This document shows, piece after piece, positions 7,901 through 14,559 of a DNA stretch of 64,000 nucleotides (within the stretch, counting starts at the first letter, position 1; each line of letters starts with the position of its first letter). The DNA lies in the NCBI GenBank assembly GCA_903850915.1, contig CAINMV010000009.1, forward strand, positions 1 to 64,000, in the 5' to 3' direction. The notes beneath the pieces are model-generated. The model did no database searches. It was not told where the DNA came from and was given only the letters and a program-made list of their open reading frames with translations. This DNA is from an uncultured Bacteroidota bacterium. GTDB lineage: Bacteria > Bacteroidota > Bacteroidia > UKL13-3. The position numbers and the translations under genes were made by a program.

Positions 7901-10497
7901 CTGTGAAGCTCGTAGCGTCAAATTCGTTTGGATGTGCTGATTCTATGGTGAAAAGTATTACAGTTTATCCTAAGCCAAGTGCGTCTTATTTTGTGCCCTC
8001 CGTTTGCCAATATGATAGTGCTGTTTTTGTTAACAATTCAAATATCAATGGTGGCACTATTGTAAAATACAATTGGGATTTTGGCGATGGGCAAACTTCA
8101 ACACTCGTTGCGCCTAAACATCTATATGCCTTAGGTGGATCTTATATAGTAAAACTCAAAATAGAATCAGATAATGGCTGCATTGATTCGATGTCATCAT
8201 CTCTTTTAATTTATTCAAAACCACGAGCAGCCTTTACCACTACTATAGCCTGTAATAACGATACAACTTTCTTTTACGATAAAAGTAATGCGATGGCAGG
8301 TAATATTATACTGCGCACCTGGAGCTTTGGAGATGGAAGTAGTTCCAACCTTGCGAATCCGATCCATATTTATAATGATACCGGTTATTTTTTAGTCAAA
8401 CTTCGAGTACTTAATACAACCAATTGTATCGATAGTGCGCAAACGCTTATCTATGTAAATCGTCCTCCAGCGGCTAATTTTAATGTGTTTCAGGTATGTG
8501 AAGACGACATAGCCATCTTTTCAGATAGCTCTTCTATCACCCTTGGAAATATATCGCAATATCAATGGAGTTTTGGCGATGGATTTACTTCAGCATTAAA
8601 GAGTCCTATTCATGTTTATGTAAATCCAGGATTGTATAACGTTAAATTGAAAGTTTTTTCCGATAGTTTATGTGAGGCCTCGATAGTGAAAAGTGTCCTT
8701 GTGTATTCGAAACCGAAACCCGACTTTAAAATTCTATCAACGTGCTATATCGACTCTGTAACTTTCATCGATTCTGCATCAACGGTTATTGCCCCGTATT
8801 CCATTATTAGTTATTTATATCGATTTGGCGATGGATTTACCTCCGTAAAAAGAAATCCGAAGCATAAGTATGCATCGCCCGGTTCTTATAATGTTACGTT
8901 AGTTTGCACTACCGATAAGGGCTGCATTGATTCCATTGTGAAAACCATAAGCGTAGCGTCCATCCCAATGGCAGGGTTTTACTATCGCAACTCATGTTTA
9001 AATGATACAGCTCAATTTATTGATACTACTATTAGTGGTTCTCCAATAACCTTCCGCAAATGGTACTTTGGTGATGGCACATACTCGTTGCTACAAAATC
9101 CGCAGCATTACTTTTATACAGCTGGAACATATATTATAAGTTTGGTTTGCAGTAATGGTAACAACTGTAGTGATAGTGTATCATTTCCAGTTACTATTTA
9201 TCCTAAGCCTTTGGCCCGATTTAGTACTTTGGATGTTTGTCCAGGCAGCCCTATTACAGTAGTTGACCAGAGTAATGGAAGTGGCTCTGCAATAACAAAT
9301 TACTTCTGGACTTTCTCAGATGGCTATACAGACACGAACAAAACCCCAATACATATATGCCCGAACTTGCCTGGAAACAAACTAACCATTAAACTTCGAA
9401 TTACTACCCAATTTGGATGCACAGATACTACATCTCGAACAATAAATATTTTAACACCTCCCAAGGCGTTCTTTAGTTTCGATACGGTATGTCTTGGTGA
9501 ATTCTCGCATTTCTATGATTATTCCGTGGCGAATGCATTTAAGATGGCCTCCTGGAAATACATTTTCGATGATTCGACATTTTCAACGAATAGAAATGCT
9601 GTTCATAAATTTAACACCTCGGGCTGGCATCTTGTATGGCTAAAAGTAATTAACGAAAATGGTTGTTTGGATAGCATTTCAAGAAACGTTCTTGTTGTTG
9701 ATTTGCCAAAAATTAATTTCTCTGCATCCATGATTGAAGGTTGCGTCCCGCTTACTGTTCAATTCACGGATAGCACTATACTAACGTTTGGAGCCAAGGT
9801 AAAATGGCATTGGGATTTTGGAGATAAAAATACAGACACGATACCTAATCCTATTCATATTTATAAGAAGCGAGGTGTTTATTCTTGTTCTCTATCTGTG
9901 ACATCAAGTTTTAATTGCACAATGAGTGCAACTAAATCGAATTATATTACAGTGTATCCCATGCCAATAGCAGATTTCGATGCGATGCCCGATTCTACTT
10001 CCGACTTCACCCCTGAAATTAATTTCACCAATCACTCTTCTGGTTCAACACAATGGACTTGGGATTTTGGGAATTCTGTTATTTCAAACGACGAGAATCC
10101 GTTGATAAATTATGCCGATACAGGGCACTATACTGTTCGGTTAATTGCTGAAAGTAAAGATGGGTGTCGCGATACCGCATATAGAAGGGTTATCATAACA
10201 CCTGGTTTCACCTTTTTTATTCCTAATGCATTTAGTCCCAACAAGGATCAACATTTGCTAAACGAAACCTGGGGTCCTGGCGGCACATATCGAGGGATGA
10301 GGCAATACAAGCTGAGGATTTTTGATCGCTGGGGCTCTGAAATATTTGCAACAGATTCTATTCAAGAATTCTGGGATGGAATGATGTATGATAAAAAAAC
10401 ACCAGCCCAAGAAGATGTATATGTCTATATGATTATGCTAGTTGACTATTATAATAAAGACCACTATTATAAAGGCACTTTTCATTTGATTCGCTAG
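1972..10497 (+). CDS. Giant secreted PKD-repeat protein with T9SS type B sorting domain
   Basis: A 2841-residue exported protein, probably a surface adhesin or matrix protein. Residues 1-21 form a signal peptide (basic start, LLLLFLLW core, cut after VQA). Residues 25-1500 are Cys-containing beta-sandwich repeats like those in DUF11-type proteins. About 1520-1680 holds two Ig/PKD-like units. Thirteen PKD domains follow, about 1683-2740, each with a variant of W-x-FGDG...NP-H-Y...G-Y-x-V-x-L; some later copies are degenerate (FSDG, FDDS, FGNS). From about 2746 a gliding-motility-associated C-terminal domain (FFIPNAFSPNKD, YKLRIFDRWG, FWDG, GTFHLIR end) directs type IX secretion. The start is a TTG. 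An ATG eight bases upstream is in another frame and stops after three codons, so a sequencing slip at the start is possible. Single-gene unit. Confidence 0.88.
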   Translation: MKTKAFLLLLFLLWITSLVQAQGNKISITSSLPASLTVCGASDTFAINLLNITAGTISNITFTVQFPGGISYLPSSILGSGVIESNISNLNAPVFSIPTMGVGASYTFKFSANASCGVIAYLNGGGAISNAYTANYTGNFDKLVSNPYTIKIPNLVITAITNQTYTGNLFDVFVRTFTITNTGQGSVSGFAFKQINKSGLQLIYTNGGSTVSNVDTITHNYAAANFTGIGNFNSTFDYLESVVIRDTIKIINCTNLTSSYSAWWGCNNSICQQNTNAGNVILNQQLPNLTVSTQPSLNTCYGGNNISLQQLTLRNAGNGPAKNLVMNIFHPGAYYSRFDTSTIYTKKGINGTFFRCYPTSVTSAVNTGTLSCLGSNAIGGFVVSIGNINAGDTIYIKWNAYTCCPQVCNGYPATMGWQFNGTYKDQCLNTTYSIVNTWGRVYDQSGMSLLQATPSDIITGQTKTFRYLVTNYALFSMNNSNTDFELILTLPAGIKWISGNIANANSTAFWNASSSSYVGNVYRAFFTGPPPFNLLQAEFLFNLQGDCSMNGASTGNKNINITFSHRPNRSCSDSCSIPLFCTATNVYLHCGSNCPYGGMVFQNYVVQRTSFGKPDNNNDGIADTTGSLDFTKVRVERAMVGDTITATFSGVVKTGGPNPNFQYGYAHSAIVNGSYLSNVGATMKVKRAASGVVYTCNNVAVTSSTVGVTRTFAYDFSVPTIGSFGGCIIPAFRYSNNDTITLIVKYKVGALPSGAVLASTVSNDYFLCNVANPTLAGNIFECDTFSGNFTLIGYYFTNYGKDVFSHNSCSNVSISQNYYLSIGNCCSNYAGGNLFPFEYRNWAHLKKAVFIKPKGYNFVNASINQVRTSGTLSTATQSVASIAPVNPLSDTLVFNAESIYKGYGGLIDSSDDGFHGTLTVSLSPTCEVTQNTAMYFPTYYWFKENEMLSNDTVGFPPAAQTDEGTYLGPNISIVASLDTVKGLSDTAFWDITVFNNSASSSASNVWVAFQTTPTTTITGVINSLGLPVTAVNGIYQLGTMTASSQKTYRIKATYRSCFKDSIQIFTGANCPAYPTSLASYNCNTANRVLYVTPQMPGFQANITDSVSTLNLCTISPYTITVNNIQEASAYNLRVQITLPVGLTIVPGSTRLYYPFSSTARVVSGPTLLSGTTYEWNLSALDTTIGKNGVKGVLDTSRSSVKIKIYVKTDCNYSSGGFVRIKILSTSACGALAPQLQAVSNQLKIIGITTPYFSLVQMSGDTINPCSANATLLKVHIFNIGNDSTRYADYYQVILPLGVQYVSGSFSPIHNSPVSASPTISNINGQQMLEWQIPPLIPRVDSVDFTFRITVLDHRTLLCGRNDIYSQAVVKQSVLCVATNTFCTINSITGYNLNPMIIQKGSLSFSSFTGNAQAKAPASEILSLNYTLLNAGSKIDSTSTIFIKIYYDSDSNGIYSAGDYLLNVDTVNQTLFLNSTLNRSKTIIAPAGKTCTLIAVADTGSCICATSQKLLLNPPLPFAGYDKIQCSYFTDTLGIDSLNGYSYSWSPTSGLNNSLIARPRISIINTTSSTQLLKYMVTAKRGTCSYTDTVSIQVYPKINVNAGNDRIICPGDSLQIGSNATGGVPPFRYKWLDTTGMKNDTIATTWVKPLSTKSYILRVTDSKQCVNYDTTIVNISSWPVAKFKAYDACVADSIAFNDSSTVSSGAVVGWLWSFGDGVTSTLKNPKHKYANAGSYPVRLLIQSNYGCKDSAMDTLHVFSMPKAGFTSSYNCFQDSTIFNDTSSTYSGFLNSWFWDFGDGDTAVIANPKHLFDTIGTFRVTLTVFSNKGCADSVSHIITISPKPIAGFTAIANCSYDSVVFNDTSSVVTGNIIQWLWRFGDSTFSTVKNPKHRYLYSGSKNVSLLIRSSSGCEDSITNAVNVNPVPVAGFTMSDLCLKDSAYFSNNSTGASTYFWSFGDGQISNFANPMHYYTTSGTYSVKLVASNSFGCADSMVKSITVYPKPSASYFVPSVCQYDSAVFVNNSNINGGTIVKYNWDFGDGQTSTLVAPKHLYALGGSYIVKLKIESDNGCIDSMSSSLLIYSKPRAAFTTTIACNNDTTFFYDKSNAMAGNIILRTWSFGDGSSSNLANPIHIYNDTGYFLVKLRVLNTTNCIDSAQTLIYVNRPPAANFNVFQVCEDDIAIFSDSSSITLGNISQYQWSFGDGFTSALKSPIHVYVNPGLYNVKLKVFSDSLCEASIVKSVLVYSKPKPDFKILSTCYIDSVTFIDSASTVIAPYSIISYLYRFGDGFTSVKRNPKHKYASPGSYNVTLVCTTDKGCIDSIVKTISVASIPMAGFYYRNSCLNDTAQFIDTTISGSPITFRKWYFGDGTYSLLQNPQHYFYTAGTYIISLVCSNGNNCSDSVSFPVTIYPKPLARFSTLDVCPGSPITVVDQSNGSGSAITNYFWTFSDGYTDTNKTPIHICPNLPGNKLTIKLRITTQFGCTDTTSRTINILTPPKAFFSFDTVCLGEFSHFYDYSVANAFKMASWKYIFDDSTFSTNRNAVHKFNTSGWHLVWLKVINENGCLDSISRNVLVVDLPKINFSASMIEGCVPLTVQFTDSTILTFGAKVKWHWDFGDKNTDTIPNPIHIYKKRGVYSCSLSVTSSFNCTMSATKSNYITVYPMPIADFDAMPDSTSDFTPEINFTNHSSGSTQWTWDFGNSVISNDENPLINYADTGHYTVRLIAESKDGCRDTAYRRVIITPGFTFFIPNAFSPNKDQHLLNETWGPGGTYRGMRQYKLRIFDRWGSEIFATDSIQEFWDGMMYDKKTPAQEDVYVYMIMLVDYYNKDHYYKGTFHLIR

Positions 10498-10650
10498 CTT
10501 GAGGACGTTGTTTTAGGTGAATTCAGTCTAAAGGTAATTTGTATTCGTTAAGTTAGGGCGTTAAGTTTTATCACTCACAAGCAAGTAGATAAAATAATAA
10601 ATGCAATGTAAATTTAGCAGCCGAAATGTAAAAGAATATTTTTTAGTTGA

Positions 10651-12570
10651 TTATCTGGGCACGTACGTTTTATTGCCATTGGAATTAATGTAGTACTTGC
10701 CTCCCTTAGAGCCCGTTTTCAATGACTTCCCTCCACCCATAGCTCCGACATCACTCATATTAGCGCCTAAACTTGCCGCCTTTTTATAGTAAACTTGGGC
10801 TATATCTATCTGATGTAGGAAAAAGTAGCAATGTCCAATAGCTTTAAATAATTCCCCATCATCTTTTTTATAGGTGGCTGCCTTTAGCATTAATTTCAGT
10901 CCAATTTCTCTAGCTTTCTGCCTGCGTTCGTCGCTGCCAGCACTATGGTCATCTGAGTTATAATCTGCATAGTAATAGCCAAATTCAGCGATTATATCGT
11001 AACCTACATTTAAGCTGATTTTATTTTGATCGATTGCATTTAACACAACCTGATAGTCTAAATTAGAATAAATTTTGTACTCCACGAATTCAACCATACT
11101 CTGAGCTTTCAACTTCTTAAAAGCCTCTAAAAACAATTGAAGTTGGTCTTTATTCAGCTTTTTATCTACTAAATCGGCGCAATATGACCAATCGATGGAA
11201 TCGCGAATTGGCCAATACGATTTAATAAGGTGATTGAATAACAAGATGTTAGTATCAACATCTTTTTTTTCTGACACTTTTTCCAACATGCCATTGATTA
11301 CCTCAAATGACAATTTTTCTTGGAATGCGTTGTCAAAAAGTTTTGTAGGGTCTTTTTTACTCCAATGGTTAAAGACAAGAAAAACATGACAGCTTTCTAA
11401 CAAAGAGCTACAGTCTTTGCATTGCCCATTTCCAATGAGATTTTTCTTGATAAAGGTCTGCGCATTCTCATATTGTCGCCCTTTTATTAGCAGTTCAGCA
11501 TAGGATCGCATTAACGCATAATCACCTTGAAAAAGTCGTATTCCACGTTCTAAATTTTGCGAGAAATAATTAATAAATAGGGGTGAACGATCATCAGGTA
11601 AAATTACCTTTGCATCATTAATGATTTTGCCAATCAAAATTTCTGCTTGGTTCTTGTTGTTGTTTAAGATTCCCGAATATGCCGTAGGTTTAGATTGATT
11701 GTTTTTTTCAGGGGAAATTAAATCATTTATAGCGCCAATAAGTAGTTTGTAATTTTGGCTATTTTCAGAGTCTAAGTTAATCAGAGTATTATAGCAATTC
11801 GCTTCTTTAAAATGCTCTTCGAATTCATGAAATGCGGTTCCGAGATTTTTTGCTGATGCTGCTTGTTTCGTAGTCTTCAGTTTTTGGTAGTTAATTTCAT
11901 TTTGCTCTTCTTCAAGCATGTATTGACCTTCGGTTTTGGGTATAGATCCCCTTCCATCAAAAGCCACGTTTGGAATTCTTCGATTTAAAAAGTCATACAT
12001 TGCAATGGAAGCGGTATCGTTTAGTCCTTCCATGTTAATATATAGCCGGGCTATTTGTTGCATTTTTAGCGTGTATTTTTTGCATTGGTTCTCCATTACG
12101 TGCATTTCGCTTTGGTAAGGACGATTTAATCGAATATCGTTGTAGTAATTGAAAAGGTTTCCGAGTATAGGTTTGGTTGTATTTTCGTCAACCATAATGT
12201 ATGCCGCTAGTTGGTCCAAAAACACTGCATTTCGAAGGAATGTTTTTTCGTTAAAAAACGAACATAAAGTAGCTAGAATTTCCGGGTTTAATACCTTTCT
12301 ATTCTCTATTGTTAAGTTATTATAAAATGGCTTAATCCTGTCAGTTATTTCGGCATACGATTTTTTACTATAGAGGCTTTTAATTAAAAAGTTAAAACTG
12401 CACATATCACTCGGATTGTCTTTTAAAATTGCATCAGCAAGTGTTATCGTTTCAGTAAATTTATTTTTTGAAAACAGTACTTCTAAATCTTTGCAAGTGT
12501 AGGCTTTTGAGGTTTGCGCGCCGATTATGGCAATTAAAAATAGGATGGCTTTTTTAATTTTTTTTTTCAT
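10651..12570 (-). CDS. Secreted TPR-like protein with basic C-terminal adaptor tail
   Basis: 639 residues with a signal peptide (KKKIKKAILFLIAIIGAQTS, cut near SKA). The body is almost entirely helical with TPR-like spacing: a first pair near residues 35-70 (ADAILKDNPSD) and a last unit near 575-610 (AIGHCYFFLHQIDIAQVYYK). The C-terminus is separated by a Gly/Lys-rich linker and reads GSKGGKYYINSNGNKTYVPR. This resembles the short PBCV-type basic adaptor motif (GGKYYINxxGxKxYV) found at ends of varied surface and phage-related proteins. It is the last gene of a four-gene minus-strand set. The three small genes upstream overlap one another, and this one follows after 65 bases. Function unknown; a periplasmic or surface scaffold is a guess. 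Confidence 0.7.
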   Translation of the reverse strand: MKKKIKKAILFLIAIIGAQTSKAYTCKDLEVLFSKNKFTETITLADAILKDNPSDMCSFNFLIKSLYSKKSYAEITDRIKPFYNNLTIENRKVLNPEILATLCSFFNEKTFLRNAVFLDQLAAYIMVDENTTKPILGNLFNYYNDIRLNRPYQSEMHVMENQCKKYTLKMQQIARLYINMEGLNDTASIAMYDFLNRRIPNVAFDGRGSIPKTEGQYMLEEEQNEINYQKLKTTKQAASAKNLGTAFHEFEEHFKEANCYNTLINLDSENSQNYKLLIGAINDLISPEKNNQSKPTAYSGILNNNKNQAEILIGKIINDAKVILPDDRSPLFINYFSQNLERGIRLFQGDYALMRSYAELLIKGRQYENAQTFIKKNLIGNGQCKDCSSLLESCHVFLVFNHWSKKDPTKLFDNAFQEKLSFEVINGMLEKVSEKKDVDTNILLFNHLIKSYWPIRDSIDWSYCADLVDKKLNKDQLQLFLEAFKKLKAQSMVEFVEYKIYSNLDYQVVLNAIDQNKISLNVGYDIIAEFGYYYADYNSDDHSAGSDERRQKAREIGLKLMLKAATYKKDDGELFKAIGHCYFFLHQIDIAQVYYKKAASLGANMSDVGAMGGGKSLKTGSKGGKYYINSNGNKTYVPR

Positions 12571-12635
12571 TGTAGTGTCTTGATTAGTTTGGCTCTATTT
12601 AACGTTGTTGCTTCTGCTGAAGTTTTTTTTAATAA

Positions 12636-12821
12636 TTACAATTTAAAAAGTTTTGTGATAACCCAATACCAAAAGGCTGAGATGATTATCATACCTAAAA
12701 TTACACCAAAAACACCAACAACCTTTATTAATTTAACTCCAAACACATCAATTTCTTTTTGAATTTTTTGTTCGTTTGTGTTTAGCTTTTCTTTGTTTGC
12801 TTTATTTTTAATGAGTGTCAT
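12636..12821 (-). CDS. Small single-span membrane protein (61 aa)
   Basis: A charged, Lys/Glu-rich N-terminal half (about residues 5-25) is followed by one hydrophobic helix, roughly residues 33-56 (KVVGVFGVILGMIIISAFWY), and a short basic tail. Its ATG (12819-12821) overlaps the TGA of the preceding gene in an ATGA arrangement, which supports it being translated by coupling. I recognise no family. It lies between a two-to-three-span membrane protein and the TPR protein of the same set and may help anchor them. Confidence 0.6.
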   Translation of the reverse strand: MTLIKNKANKEKLNTNEQKIQKEIDVFGVKLIKVVGVFGVILGMIIISAFWYWVITKLFKL

Positions 12822-13144
12822 GCAATTTCACTGGTTTTGAAAACGGTGATTAGTAATATTAATAAAGCCATTGCATTAGTAATCAGTGATCCGAAGCCGA
12901 TATAAAAATAAACGGCGTCATGGTTAGGGCTGGAGGTTCGGAATAATGAGAACGACAAAACACTAAAAACAGCAATGCAAATTAGAGAGAGCAATCCCCA
13001 CCAAAAGCTATTTCTATTTCTGCTTTTCGCCCTATATGCAAAGATGCTGAAAAGCAAGCCAGAGAAGAAAGAGCTAATTAGATAAACAAATAAGAGTAAA
13101 ACAGGTGATCCTGAGTCAGAAGTTAAAGGCTTGTTTTTTGTCAT
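12818..13144 (-). CDS. Small multi-span membrane protein (108 aa)
   Basis: Three probable membrane helices: about residues 14-36 (VLLLFVYLISSFFSGLLFSI), 48-68 (WWGLLSLICIAVFSVLSFSL) and 78-102 (YIGFGSLITNAMALLILLIT). A short basic loop (YRAKSRNRNS) lies between the first two. Both ends overlap neighbours by four bases (ATGA): its start overlaps the stop of a 55-residue gene upstream, and its stop overlaps the start of the 61-residue gene downstream. This argues for a translationally coupled operon. No family recognised. Confidence 0.65.
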   Translation of the reverse strand: MTKNKPLTSDSGSPVLLLFVYLISSFFSGLLFSIFAYRAKSRNRNSFWWGLLSLICIAVFSVLSFSLFRTSSPNHDAVYFYIGFGSLITNAMALLILLITVFKTSEIA

Positions 13145-13308
13145 TTTTTAAACAATAAGTTTAGCACCTTTCTTCCAATTTTTCGTTCCATTCCGCCTTT
13201 GGTTGTTGGTATGCCAGTCTTACGAGCGATACTATTTTTTAGGCTGCTAACACCGAGAAGCCTAGAAAGGGAAAATGAAAATCCATATTTGCCTTTAAAT
13301 CCGAGCAT
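13141..13308 (-). CDS. Short basic protein with GIPTTKGG...RKIGR motif (55 aa)
   Basis: A short gene of 56 codons from ATG 13308 to a TGA at 13141-13143 that overlaps the next gene's ATG. The product begins MLGFKGKYGFSFSLSRLLGV and continues SSLKNSIARKTGIPTTKGG then MERKIGRKVLNLLFKK. It is strongly basic. It carries a pattern I recognise only as a recurring short motif of small Bacteroidota hypothetical proteins: S-x-x-R-x-x-G-[IV]-x-x-x-K-x-x-I-x-R-x-T-G-I-P then R-K-[IL]-G-R. The motif plus the ATGA overlap make it a likely real gene and the first of the set. Function unknown; nucleic-acid or membrane-surface contact is possible from its charge. Confidence 0.6.
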   Translation of the reverse strand: MLGFKGKYGFSFSLSRLLGVSSLKNSIARKTGIPTTKGGMERKIGRKVLNLLFKK

Positions 13309-13402
13309 GTTTTATTTGTTTAGTGGTTTTAGAGAAACATCTTTTTTGCTGAAATTCAAGTGAATGATGAATTCTAATCTCGAATAATGATAATAGTTAA
13401 AG

Positions 13403-13410
13403 CAAATATA
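13403..13410 (-). promoter_or_regulatory. Possible -7 box for the small-protein operon
   Basis: On the minus strand the sequence is TATATTTG, a perfect TAnnTTTG match, 95 bases upstream of the 55-residue gene. No good -33 element is visible at the usual spacing, so this is tentative. Confidence 0.35.
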
Positions 13411-13520
13411 GTAATTTTTATTGCTAATTTATTAATGAAAAATGTCAGTATTATCCTTCAAATTGTTCTTTGGGTATTTTAAAAAAAACCTAATTTTCCC
13501 GAATATAAAAGTATTGATTT

Positions 13521-14468
13521 ATGGATAATGGTTATTTTAGAGGACTGAAAAACAGTAAAGTGCTTCAAGGTATAAAGCTTCTTATTCCGATACCTTTTGA
13601 TTTTATAACATTAAAAAGAAGATATCTTTTTCTCTTTGAAATTATTATTAATGTAAGGTATTTTTTCTTTTTTTATAGGTCGCTTCCGCACAACGCATAT
13701 TTTGAGAAGATTAAATCAAGCCCATTAGTAATTTATAAATACTTTGGAAACTCAATTTCATTAGGTTTTTCCGTGTACGATAAAATCAAAATATATAAAT
13801 TTCATTATGATGTCATGATTAATAGGTTAGAGGAAATCCATTTGTCATCTATCGGTATATCCTCAGTTCAATTGTGGCATAAAAAAGTTGAATCTGACAT
13901 TCATGAGATTATTCTTTTTAGTACTTCTAGTTTGAATTCAGAATTAGAAGGGGCGCTAACCATGGCGTATCTTTTTAATGGTACGACATTGTTTAAGCTC
14001 ATCTTCACGCATATACCTGGTAATATAATAGAAGGGCTGCAAAAAGATGGTGTTTTTGTGGGTTGCTCGCAAGGAACAACCGGAAATCGAGAATTGTGGA
14101 AGCTAGCCACTAAACAAAACTTGAGATTGTCGCCTGATGACATTTTGTTGTTAGCGCTGCAAGCATGGGCTATAAAAAATAACGCCCAAAGTATTGTAGG
14201 GGTTAATGCGGAGAATCAAGTCTCTGAGGAGGTAATTGTTGGAGGGCCTTCGAAACATCTAAGAACTTATCAAACATTTTGGATGCATAATAGTGGCGAG
14301 CGCGTTGGTGATTATTTTTTATTGCCAATCGAACCTGTATTGAAGGAGAAGAAGGATAGGAATAATTATAGTTCTCGAGATAAAAAAATTCACGCGATGC
14401 GTATCGAAATTTATAATCAGATTCAACAGAATTTAGTTGGTGTGATAAGGGCAATAATTCATGTTTAA
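13521..14468 (+). CDS. VirK/YbjX (DUF535) family protein
   Basis: 315 residues. The diagnostic stretch of the family is present: EGALTMAYLFNGTTLFKLIF (about 151-170), then VFVGCSQGTTGNRELWKLAT (about 189-208), then RLSPDDILLLALQAWA and VGVNAENQVS. The family pattern is EGxLxL...LYxLxF...IGxxQG...TKxxxGLRPxxLL. Characterised relatives (Shigella VirK, Salmonella YbjX) are envelope-associated proteins linked to export of a surface protein or to antimicrobial-peptide resistance; the biochemical role is not established. A glycosyltransferase follows 91 bases downstream on the same strand, which fits a surface-related role. It has a low-complexity, Phe/Tyr-rich N-terminus. Confidence 0.75.
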   Translation: MDNGYFRGLKNSKVLQGIKLLIPIPFDFITLKRRYLFLFEIIINVRYFFFFYRSLPHNAYFEKIKSSPLVIYKYFGNSISLGFSVYDKIKIYKFHYDVMINRLEEIHLSSIGISSVQLWHKKVESDIHEIILFSTSSLNSELEGALTMAYLFNGTTLFKLIFTHIPGNIIEGLQKDGVFVGCSQGTTGNRELWKLATKQNLRLSPDDILLLALQAWAIKNNAQSIVGVNAENQVSEEVIVGGPSKHLRTYQTFWMHNSGERVGDYFLLPIEPVLKEKKDRNNYSSRDKKIHAMRIEIYNQIQQNLVGVIRAIIHV

Positions 14469-14487
14469 GTTTGGGCTATGAATTTTT

Positions 14488-14523
14488 TATCTTTGTTTTT
14501 TTATCTTTGTTTTTTTATCTTTG
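14488..14523 (+). promoter_or_regulatory. Three tandem -7 boxes (TATCTTTG x3, 14-bp period)
   Basis: TATCTTTG occurs at 14488-14495, 14502-14509 and 14516-14523, each followed by a T-run, so the 14-base unit is repeated three times exactly. Each copy is a perfect Bacteroidota -7 element. They lie just before the glycosyltransferase and show that a TTG at 14521 inside the third copy is not the start codon. Repeat-number change by slippage could alter transcription of the gene. Confidence 0.6.
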
Positions 14524-14559
14524 TTTTTTTTAGTTGGAAATACATTCAGGTATAAGAGA

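Noticed and set aside
7000-10200. CRISPR-like or satellite repeats in the PKD region
   Set aside because: The repeats are protein-level PKD domains about 240 bases long with diverged DNA; no short identical repeats with unique spacers occur in the window.
14521-14559. TTG 14521 as glycosyltransferase start
   Set aside because: It lies inside the third -7 box; GT4 homology begins at MKILHIINSLG (14560).
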